5,716 bases of DNA, taken from the NCBI GenBank assembly GCA_028281425.1, contig JANQJX010000191.1:1-5716 (forward strand), read 5' to 3'. The notes beneath the pieces were generated by a model. It saw only the letters and a list, made by a program, of their open reading frames with translations. It was not told the DNA's origin and searched no databases. Of this stretch, positions 1 to 5,115 are shown piece by piece. A program made the position numbers and the translations under genes. The stretch is from Simkania sp. (lineage in GTDB: Bacteria; Chlamydiota; Chlamydiia; Chlamydiales; Simkaniaceae). Position 1 is the first letter of the stretch. Each line of letters opens with the position of its first letter.

Positions 1-112
1 TCTGCTTTGCGTGGAATCCATTGAACAGCAGCAAAAAGGCGCCTGAGAGCTCTAGATCCTCCACCTGAAGGAAGAGGTTTTGCGCTCTATTTTTGATAAA
101 ATTTTGATTCAT
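1..112 (-). other. Possible 5' end of a minus-strand gene, or decayed sequence, cut by the left edge
   Basis: A minus-strand frame opens with ATG at 112-110 and stays open to the window edge (37 codons, beginning MNQNFIKNRA). A GAGGA ribosome-binding site lies at 124-120, seven bases upstream, which is a good distance. Against this, the frame ends many codons in G or C, unlike the clear genes here. The frame with A/T-rich third positions is another minus-strand frame, containing KPLPSGGGSRALRRLF, and it is closed by a TAG in front of that stretch with no usual start codon after it. Bases 1-90 are about 50% G+C, clearly above the surroundings. The patch may be the start of a real gene, the edge of a repeat or mobile element, or a gene broken by a nonsense change. 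I do not recognise the product. Confidence 0.2.
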
Positions 113-212
113 TCTGCATTCCTCATAAGATCGAGAAGAAATTTAAACAGTCCCACATTAAGACTTTTTCATTCTTTGCAAAATAAATGCAAGAAAAACA
201 AAACATTCCTTT

Positions 213-242
213 GAAAGAAAAAAATTGGTGATTTTTTCTTTC
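213..242. terminator. A/T-rich perfect hairpin, possible bidirectional terminator
   Basis: Left arm GAAAGAAAAAA (213-223) is exactly complementary to right arm TTTTTTCTTTC (232-242), an 11-base-pair stem with an 8-base loop. Only two pairs are G-C, and the T-run sits inside the stem instead of after it, so it is not a textbook intrinsic terminator. Its place, between the left-edge sequence and the first clear gene, suits a transcription boundary. It could also be a structural or protein-binding element. Confidence 0.35.
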
Positions 243-337
243 TAATCAAAAACAAAAACCCTAAAATTAAAGAAAAGTGCTCTGCTTCTACTAAGTAGCT
301 TCTAAAATAGAGGACAAAATCATTAAAGAGAAAGTAT

Positions 338-343
338 AAGGAG
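338..343 (+). promoter_or_regulatory. Ribosome-binding site that decides the start of the zinc-ribbon gene
   Basis: AAGGAG at 338-343 lies five bases before the ATG at 349. An in-frame GTG at 343 would overlap this motif and leave no ribosome-binding site of its own, so the ATG is preferred and the protein starts MNQVEH. Confidence 0.75.
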
Positions 344-348
344 TGAGT

Positions 349-900
349 ATGAATCAAGTTGAACATACAAAAGTTTGTTGGAGCTGTGAGGCTAATGTCA
401 GTCATGACGCAACCTATTGCCCTTTCTGTGGTAGTGATTTATTGCCCCCTGAAAACGATCCTAAAGCAATGCCTTTAAATGTTGATGGACGTTTTCAATC
501 TCAACCTCTTGAAGAAAGCTTAGCTTCTCTCTATAAGCCTCCCTATTCTGTAAGAAATAAGCAAGGTCTTGGGATTCCTGATAACCGAGAAAAAACCTCT
601 TTTACAAAGGTGACTCCTCCAAAAGAAACCCCCTTATTTCAAGGCTATGATCAAGCTGAAAACAAAGAAACCCAAGTCACCCAAACAGAAACAAAAGTAG
701 AAGAACCCATGCAAGGTGTCATGTGGCCTTTACTTCTTCTATCTATTGGAATCAACCTCACCTTACTTGGATTGCTTGTCCTTTTCTTTTCAAAGGAAGG
801 AATCGTTCACTTGCAGTGGAATATGCGTTATTGGTTTTATTATATTTTATTTGGAGTTCCCATGAGTTACATGGGAATTCGCTGTTTAAAAAAACTCTAA
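349..900 (+). CDS. Membrane-anchored zinc-ribbon protein of unknown function
   Basis: The 183-residue protein begins with a short zinc ribbon made of two CxxC pairs (C10-W-S-C13 and C24-P-F-C27-G), a fold that binds one zinc ion. A long linker (about 30-124) follows, rich in Pro, Gln, Glu and Lys and probably disordered. Two hydrophobic segments close the protein (about 127-148 and 161-177), ending with a short basic tail (KKL). There is no signal peptide, so the ribbon should face the cytoplasm if both segments cross the membrane. Small N-terminal zinc ribbons joined to C-terminal membrane segments occur in many bacterial proteins of unknown role and do not define a function. The start is ATG 349, five bases after AAGGAG. 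The gene stands alone, with 198 bases before the next start. A strong hairpin is encoded in its last codons (854-880). I do not recognise a named family. Confidence 0.8.
   Translation: MNQVEHTKVCWSCEANVSHDATYCPFCGSDLLPPENDPKAMPLNVDGRFQSQPLEESLASLYKPPYSVRNKQGLGIPDNREKTSFTKVTPPKETPLFQGYDQAENKETQVTQTETKVEEPMQGVMWPLLLLSIGINLTLLGLLVLFFSKEGIVHLQWNMRYWFYYILFGVPMSYMGIRCLKKL
854..880 (+). repeat. Strong inverted repeat in the 3' end of the zinc-ribbon gene
   Basis: GAGTTCCCATG (854-864) pairs with CATGGGAATTC (870-880) around the 5-base loop AGTTA: an 11-base-pair stem with one G-U wobble. It lies in the coding sequence (residues about 169-177), ending 20 bases before the end of the stop codon. No T-run follows directly, so it is not a standard terminator. 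It may protect the mRNA 3' end, cause pausing, or be coincidental. Confidence 0.5.
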
Positions 901-1098
901 ATATTGTTTTTACTTCCCCCTTTAGCCCATATTTCCCATGAAACCAATGTTTGTTCTAAAGATAGGTTTTGAATCTTTAAGGAAACTGAAAGCAATGCTC
1001 AACTCTTTTTCCGGATTTATTAAAATGCGGAATAAAATTAGTTAGTTAATTTTCTTAAAAATTTCTTTGTTTAACGCAAGTTTATTTAAGGAGTCGGG
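901..1098 (+). other. Intergenic region with an imperfect hairpin
   Basis: No coding frame of note is present. An imperfect inverted repeat at 1009-1032 (TTCCG and ATTT on the left, AAAT and CGGAA on the right, one G-G mismatch, 4-base loop) is not followed by a T-run, so I do not call it a terminator. I could not choose a confident promoter for the barrel gene; the A/T-rich stretch 1020-1075 is the likely place. AAGGAG at 1088-1093, five bases before ATG 1099, is the ribosome-binding site of that gene. Confidence 0.45.
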
Positions 1099-2100
1099 AT
1101 GCTTGTAAAAAGATGGTGTTTCTTAATCTTTTTCTCGATTTCGATTGGAATAACTTCTTCATGTTTTTGTAAGCAAAAAACATATGATCATTTAGCAAAA
1201 TATCCAGATATCAAATACATTCCCTGGTTTTCTGGTCCTCTACTCTCTCCAACTCCTGTAAACATGTTACCTGGTCACCCAGCAATCGAACCTTCAATGA
1301 CTATCGGAAGCACATATGGAAAATACAATGATCATTGGAAGTTTAAAGGACAAGTTAACGAGTGGTTTATCAATCCACTTTTAGATTTTCAGTTAGGATT
1401 CACGAAAAGAATTGGATTAGAAATTATTGCGTCATGCATTTCAAATTTTAAAAGAGGGGTTTCATCAACAAGAATGCAAGACAGTATCCTCCTTTTAGGA
1501 TTCCAGATTGCAGATGATGTGAAAGGAAGCTGGATTCCAGATATTCGAATAGATTTACAAGAAACCTTACCAACTGGGAGCTATCAAAAATTTAATCCTA
1601 AAAAACTAGGAACAGATTCTACAGGACAAGGCTCTTTTCAAACAGGCCCTGTTTTAATTGTCCAAAAACTGTTCTTTCCAGGAGACCACTTCTTGTCTTG
1701 CAAAATAAGTGTAGGATATTTGTTCCCTTCAACTGTTAAAGTCAAAGGCTTAAATGCTTACGGAGGAAATTCAAAAACCAATGGCAAGGTTTCTCCAGGT
1801 CAAACTCTAATCACTTTTTTATCTGCTGAATATTCTATAAGCCAAAGATGGGGATGCGGATTTGATGCCTTATTTATATCCCAAAGCAAGGCAACTTTTT
1901 CTGGGAATCCTGGGACAGAAAGAAATCGTAACCAAGGTTCTGTCGGATTGCCCCCTTCTTTACAATTCAGTTTGGCTCCATTTTTTGAATACAATTTCTC
2001 CTCTAAAATGGGTATCCTTGGGGGAACATGGTTTACTGTTGCGGGGAGAAATACTTCGGCTTTTCTTTCAGGATATCTTGCATTCTTATATGGTTTTTAA
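1099..2100 (+). CDS. Secreted beta-barrel outer-membrane protein, MetA-pathway/'transporter' type
   Basis: The 333-residue protein starts with a signal peptide: basic K4-R5, a hydrophobic core from about 6 to 18, and a likely cleavage near 21-24. C22 follows T-S-S, a poor lipobox, so a lipoprotein is possible but less likely. The mature part has alternating polar and hydrophobic strands and ends in YLAFLYGF; a C-terminal Phe preceded by alternating aromatic residues is the usual signal for outer-membrane assembly. The motif W43-F-S-G-P-L-L, the P-G-H at 58-60, the T-L-P-T-G at 156-160 and the GTDSTGQGS stretch (171-179) match my memory of a barrel family in Legionella, Coxiella and Chlamydia-related bacteria, annotated as 'transporter' or related to the phenol-degradation MetA-pathway barrels. 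The substrate is unknown; a role as porin or uptake channel is inference. The start is fixed by AAGGAG five bases upstream. The gene converges on the ABC exporter pair, with 40 bases between the stop codons. Confidence 0.75.
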   Translation: MLVKRWCFLIFFSISIGITSSCFCKQKTYDHLAKYPDIKYIPWFSGPLLSPTPVNMLPGHPAIEPSMTIGSTYGKYNDHWKFKGQVNEWFINPLLDFQLGFTKRIGLEIIASCISNFKRGVSSTRMQDSILLLGFQIADDVKGSWIPDIRIDLQETLPTGSYQKFNPKKLGTDSTGQGSFQTGPVLIVQKLFFPGDHFLSCKISVGYLFPSTVKVKGLNAYGGNSKTNGKVSPGQTLITFLSAEYSISQRWGCGFDALFISQSKATFSGNPGTERNRNQGSVGLPPSLQFSLAPFFEYNFSSKMGILGGTWFTVAGRNTSAFLSGYLAFLYGF

Positions 2101-2140
2101 CCCACACATTGCTCACATGACGTTTTTTCGAGATTTCAAG
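2101..2140. other. Short convergent intergenic gap without a clear terminator
   Basis: The barrel gene and the exporter ATPase gene end toward each other with 40 bases between them. I find no stem of useful length followed by T on either strand; GGTTTTTAACC at 2092-2102 has only four pairs. Transcripts from the two sides may overlap, or termination may be Rho-dependent. Confidence 0.5.
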
Positions 2141-2914
2141 TTAAGAGCAAGTTTTTACAGATGAAGAAATAGAATCGAGATAAAGCTTAATCCCTTCTTT
2201 AACAGAACCATAAAAACGAGAATGCCCCCCATCTAACCAAAGTAACTTATTACAATTATCCTTAATCCAACTTAAATTATGAGAGGCAATGATAAAAATT
2301 TCAGAGGAAGAAATCAGGTCTTCTAACTTTTTTTCTGCTGTCTCCTTAAATGAGGCATCAATAGCCCCTACAATCTCATCCATAACGAGAATTTTTGGAT
2401 CAAAGCAGGTATTCACACAAAACCCAAGACGTACTTTCATTCCTGTTGAAAATGTTCGAATGGGCATATGAATATAATCTCCAAGACCTGAATTTTGCAC
2501 AATTTCTTCTTTTTTCTTTTTAATTTCTTTGGGGTGCAACCCAGATAAAATTCCTCTAAGCAAAATATTTTCATATCCATTGAGATCTTCATAAAGTCCA
2601 AACATCACATCTAATAAAGAGGTGACTTTTCCTTCAATCCGAATATTTCCAAAACTAGGAATAAAGATTCCAGAAATCAATCTAAGAAAAGAGCTTTTAC
2701 CAGCCCCATTGTGACCAATGAGTCCAAGTTTCGTTCCATGTGTAATTTTCAAATTGATGTGATTAAGAGCACGAATTTCAAATAGATCTTTTCGGCTCCT
2801 TTTAATGAATCCTCCCGTTGCAACACGTACAAGTTCTGTTTTCAAAGACCGAGTATGAGCTGCCCCATAAACGGGGAAATCAAGTATCACGTCTTCTAAT
2901 TCAATTTCAGCCAT
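2141..2914 (-). CDS. ABC transporter ATP-binding protein of a polysaccharide exporter (Wzt/KpsT/TagH type)
   Basis: This 257-residue nucleotide-binding subunit should hydrolyse ATP to drive export of a glycan or glycolipid through its partner permease, encoded just upstream. The opening, with VILDFPVYGA and a basic stretch before the ATPase core, is typical of the subfamily. The Walker A motif is GHNGAGKSS at 67-75 (K73, S74). The signature is S-T-G-M-K at 156-160 in place of LSGGQ, as usual in Wzt-like ATPases. Walker B is ILVMDE at 175-180 with catalytic E180, and the switch His is H212. The following loop reads GAID, where many relatives have VGD. The protein stops soon after the ATPase domain, so it lacks the C-terminal carbohydrate-binding domain of O-antigen Wzt proteins that recognise capped chains. 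ATG 2914 is chosen: it lies five bases after the permease stop and matches the family's N-terminus. A TTG at 2929 would add five residues and overlap the permease. Confidence 0.92.
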   Translation of the reverse strand: MAEIELEDVILDFPVYGAAHTRSLKTELVRVATGGFIKRSRKDLFEIRALNHINLKITHGTKLGLIGHNGAGKSSFLRLISGIFIPSFGNIRIEGKVTSLLDVMFGLYEDLNGYENILLRGILSGLHPKEIKKKKEEIVQNSGLGDYIHMPIRTFSTGMKVRLGFCVNTCFDPKILVMDEIVGAIDASFKETAEKKLEDLISSSEIFIIASHNLSWIKDNCNKLLWLDGGHSRFYGSVKEGIKLYLDSISSSVKTCS

Positions 2915-2919
2915 TGATT

Positions 2920-3759
2920 TTAAACCCAAAAAGCGATGCGATGGCGCACTTTTGCAAATATCACAATCATCAACACGATTCCTCCTAACATGATCAACAA
3001 ACTTCCTTTTAGAGCCATAAGAGAAGGAGGGATCCCCAGCAAAGGAGAACGCAAAATTTCAACAAAGTGATAAAATGGGTTGAGCCAAAGGGCAAACATA
3101 AGTCTTCCAGGAACCATTTCAGGTTTCCACATAATAGGTGTTAATAAAAAACCTACTTGTAAAATACTTGTCATCACTTGTTGAGCATCACGAAATCGCG
3201 CACCTAGGAGTGCAAAGAGAGTCCCAATAGCGACCATTGCGATTCCAATAATTATAAAACCAAGCAATAAATAAGGAAAGTGAGGAATCACTCTAAAATA
3301 AATAAGAAGTGGAATAACAGCTAAAAAATTATGTGCCATTACAATAAAATTACGTACAATAATACGTAAAACATAAATGGAAAAAGGGAGTTTAATTTGC
3401 AAAATAAAAGAAGAGGCATCAATAAAACAATTCATCATTTCGATAAGAGCTGTAGATAAAAGCACCCAAGCCAACATGCCACTTGAAATATAGAGAAAAT
3501 AGCCTCCAACTTCGACTTTAAAAATACTGCTATAAACAAACCCCATACTATAAATCATCACAGCCATACTGATTGTGATCCAAAAAGGACCAAAAAAAGA
3601 ACGGCGATATCTAAGCTTGAGATCAAACCACCCCATTAATAACCAAATATGCCAGCTTTTAATTCCATAAGCAAAGTCGTAAATTGCATTTTTAAAACAG
3701 AGACTTCTTTTTTCCTCAGAAAAATTGGTTTCTTTTATAAGATCTACAGCTTCCATCAT
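2920..3759 (-). CDS. ABC-2 type permease of a polysaccharide exporter (Wzm/KpsM/TagG type)
   Basis: The 279-residue inner-membrane protein should form, as a dimer, the channel through which a lipid-linked polysaccharide or similar polymer is moved across the inner membrane. Family features are the amphipathic stretch with DLKLRYRRSFFGPFW (46-60), about six hydrophobic segments (roughly 57-80, 86-108, 134-155, 163-187, 196-211, 252-270), the G-A-R-F-R-D-A-Q-Q loop at 186-194, TPIMW at 207-211, and L-N-P-F-Y-H...R-S-P-L-L-G at 226-242. The C-terminal R-H-R-I-A-F-W is typical of the family. The length is normal. The ATPase gene follows after five bases, so the two are surely co-transcribed. The start is uncertain: ATG 3759, ATG 3756 and a TTG at 3768 are all possible, and none has a good ribosome-binding site; I chose ATG 3759. 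No glycosyltransferase is nearby to show the substrate (O-antigen, capsule or other). Confidence 0.9.
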   Translation of the reverse strand: MMEAVDLIKETNFSEEKRSLCFKNAIYDFAYGIKSWHIWLLMGWFDLKLRYRRSFFGPFWITISMAVMIYSMGFVYSSIFKVEVGGYFLYISSGMLAWVLLSTALIEMMNCFIDASSFILQIKLPFSIYVLRIIVRNFIVMAHNFLAVIPLLIYFRVIPHFPYLLLGFIIIGIAMVAIGTLFALLGARFRDAQQVMTSILQVGFLLTPIMWKPEMVPGRLMFALWLNPFYHFVEILRSPLLGIPPSLMALKGSLLIMLGGIVLMIVIFAKVRHRIAFWV

Positions 3760-3804
3760 TTTTGCCAATTGTTTAACTTAATCTTAAAAGAAAATCATCA
3801 AGAC

Positions 3805-3833
3805 ACAATCGAGAAATCCAAATAGAAAGTCAA
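3805..3833 (-). promoter_or_regulatory. Candidate promoter of the exporter pair
   Basis: On the minus strand TTGACT (3833-3828) resembles the -35 consensus in five of six bases. After 17 bases comes GATTGT (3810-3805), a poor -10 with three of six matches. Position about 46 bases before the permease ATG is reasonable. The weak -10 makes this a candidate only. Confidence 0.25.
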
Positions 3834-3964
3834 ATCCAACATGATTGTTAAAACTTGAAAAAACCACTTCTATTTTTTATGAACGCATCCGTTTTTCGAT
3901 TTAAAGGTGAACCACTTACTCATTTGCAATTGTGGAAGTTATCAAAATAATAAGAGTAAAGTCA

Positions 3965-3998
3965 AGAAAAAAGGTCTTACTTAAGATTTGAACCTTTT
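3965..3998 (-). terminator. Weak candidate terminator downstream of the lipoprotein gene
   Basis: Read on the minus strand, AAAAGGT (3998-3992) pairs with ACCTTTT (3975-3969). Two further pairs are possible across a bulge, the loop is about 13-16 bases, and the stem runs into TTTTTTCTT. It lies about 150 bases past the lipoprotein stop codon and before the exporter promoter region, so it could end the lipoprotein transcript. The stem has few G-C pairs, which keeps confidence low. Confidence 0.3.
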
Positions 3999-4149
3999 GA
4001 AATAGGGGAAAATGAGAAATGTAGGCGAGGAAAAAGAGACCTTCCCATGATTTTTTGAATGGAAGTCCCACTTTTTAGTTGGGAAATCAATTTCGATGCT
4101 TCAATATTTTCTTACCTTCAGATGACCTCTGCCTGCAGCTCATTAAGAT

Positions 4150-5103
4150 TTAAGAAGCTAGCTTTTCAAGCGTAAAATAAACGAAATCTTTATTTCTATA
4201 TTCTTTTTTGATCTTTTCTTTTTCTTTTTTGTACTGTTCAATCATCTCATCGTCCTTTGTGAAAGAAATAAATCCAGGGATAGGGAAAGAAGAAGGAGTC
4301 ATCGTTCTCCATTGGTCTGATTTGCATGCTGGTTGTCTAGGAAGCGTGTCTAAAAACTTTTTTGCATCTTCACTTTGCAACCTATTTGTTACGGAATAAT
4401 AAGACGCATTTTTTGTACCAAATCCACAAAGAATTCCAATAAGCTCATCATCCTGCAAGGCAATTTCCCAAAACTCAGACTCTTCATTTCGTATATCGAA
4501 TACAGTATTTAATGGATCAAAATCTTTCCCTATTTTTCTTTTAAAAACTTCATAATTTTCCTTCAGAACAAGAAAAGTCTCAGAGATATTGATAAAAAAT
4601 AAATATTTACAGTTAGTTTGCCCAGAAATAGATCTCTCTACAAAGAGGTATTTTGAAATTGAAAGGCTGGAAGACATTTTTTTCCATTTTTCCCATGTAA
4701 CATGAAAGGCTTCCCTGGAAGATTTTTTAATGACCGCATTTTTTTGAGCCTTTTTAGGTAACCGCAAAAACCATTCTGATTGTAAATCCTCATCTTCTAT
4801 CAAAAAAATTTGTTTCTCCTTTTCCTCTTCTGACAGACTTTCATACCAAAGGGAAATTTCTTTTTCCCGTTCTGGATTTGGATAATCAATTTCGAAAAAT
4901 ATTAAAGGTTTTGATCCACATAATGTAAATATTCCAACTTCACTTAACATTGTTTTGTGAAGAAAAGCTTTAATCCAATGATAATCTTCCAAAGAAAGGC
5001 TTCTTTTAGTGTCTAACTCTTTATTTGGAGAGGAACACGAAGTAAAAAATAAAGTTGCGAAAATATAGAGTGTGAGGATAAGTTTAAATAAAATTTTAAA
5101 CAT
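4150..5103 (-). CDS. Putative lipoprotein of unknown function
   Basis: The 317-residue protein opens with Lys residues and a strongly hydrophobic core (3-20), then F-T-S-C23, an acceptable though not ideal lipobox. C23 would be lipidated after cleavage, followed by the polar SSPNKELD. The rest is soluble and rich in Lys, Glu and Ser. Two stretches look like conserved family motifs: TLCGSKPL (60-67) and ELIGILCGFGTKNA (220-233). I have an impression of similar G-S-K-P and G-x-L-x-G-x-G patterns in hypothetical proteins of Chlamydia-related bacteria but cannot confirm it. A charged helical segment (about 284-306, Lys/Glu repeats) lies near the C-terminus. The final FVYFTLEKLAS follows it. No enzymatic motif is visible. 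ATG 5103 is needed for the signal peptide although no Shine-Dalgarno sequence precedes it. The gene is divergent from, and 12 bases away from, the small exported-protein gene, so its promoter must lie inside that gene. Confidence 0.7.
   Translation of the reverse strand: MFKILFKLILTLYIFATLFFTSCSSPNKELDTKRSLSLEDYHWIKAFLHKTMLSEVGIFTLCGSKPLIFFEIDYPNPEREKEISLWYESLSEEEKEKQIFLIEDEDLQSEWFLRLPKKAQKNAVIKKSSREAFHVTWEKWKKMSSSLSISKYLFVERSISGQTNCKYLFFINISETFLVLKENYEVFKRKIGKDFDPLNTVFDIRNEESEFWEIALQDDELIGILCGFGTKNASYYSVTNRLQSEDAKKFLDTLPRQPACKSDQWRTMTPSSFPIPGFISFTKDDEMIEQYKKEKEKIKKEYRNKDFVYFTLEKLAS
5055..5083 (+). promoter_or_regulatory. Candidate promoter for the small exported-protein gene, inside the lipoprotein gene
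   Basis: TTGCGA (5055-5060) and ATAAGT (5078-5083) are separated by 17 bases and would start transcription about 25 bases before ATG 5116. Both hexamers are imperfect. Because the intergenic gap is only 12 bases, any nearby promoter of this gene has to overlap the 5' coding part of the lipoprotein gene. Confidence 0.25.
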
Positions 5104-5115
5104 TCGAGAGTTTTT

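Larger units (their letters stand above)
113..348. other. A/T-rich intergenic region upstream of the zinc-ribbon gene
   Basis: I see no convincing gene here. An open frame on the minus strand (405-169) overlaps the clear plus-strand gene and is low-complexity Phe/Leu/Lys sequence, so it is a shadow. The region contains a strong inverted repeat (213-242) and a smaller imperfect hairpin near 173-195 (TTGCA/TGCAA core). A TAAAAT at 303-308 could be a -10 element for the zinc-ribbon gene, but no acceptable -35 lies at the right distance. The last bases carry that gene's ribosome-binding site. Confidence 0.5.
3760..4149. other. 390-base non-coding gap between exporter pair and lipoprotein gene
   Basis: No complete gene is visible. 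It holds the candidate exporter promoter and a weak minus-strand terminator. A minus-strand frame without a usual start (4111-3977, 44 codons, containing ASKLISQLKSGTSIQKIMGR) is open between two stops and has protein-like composition, so it may be a gene remnant, but I do not recognise it. A 23-codon plus-strand frame starting MNASVFRF (near 3878) has no ribosome-binding site and is probably chance. Bases 4042-4063 and 4066-4084 hold small imperfect inverted repeats without clear function. Confidence 0.45.

Noticed and set aside
288..298. Small palindrome CTACTaAGTAG upstream of the zinc-ribbon gene
   Set aside because: Only five base pairs on each side; palindromes of this size are common by chance in a window of this length.
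169..405. Minus-strand open frame of 78 codons
   Set aside because: It overlaps the start of the zinc-ribbon gene, consists largely of Phe, Leu and Lys from A/T-rich sequence, and has no ribosome-binding site.
723..941. Plus-strand open frame inside and past the zinc-ribbon gene
   Set aside because: Out-of-frame shadow of the real gene with no ribosome-binding site.
1009..1032. Imperfect hairpin as terminator of the zinc-ribbon gene
   Set aside because: It has a mismatch and no following T-run on either strand, and lies over 100 bases past the stop codon.
2092..2102. GGTTTTTAACC hairpin as shared terminator of the convergent genes
   Set aside because: Only four base pairs and no T-run after the stem.
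1800..2164. Open frames on both strands (1994-1800 minus, 1862-2164 plus) over the end of the barrel gene
   Set aside because: Both overlap a strongly supported outer-membrane protein gene and lack their own start signals.
2289..2471. Plus-strand open frame within the ATPase gene
   Set aside because: Antisense shadow of a clear ABC ATPase with all its motifs.
3878..3949. 23-codon plus-strand frame starting MNASVFRF
   Set aside because: No ribosome-binding site, very short, and no recognisable motif.
4208..4399. Plus-strand open frame within the lipoprotein gene
   Set aside because: Antisense shadow, Phe/Ser-rich, with no ribosome-binding site.
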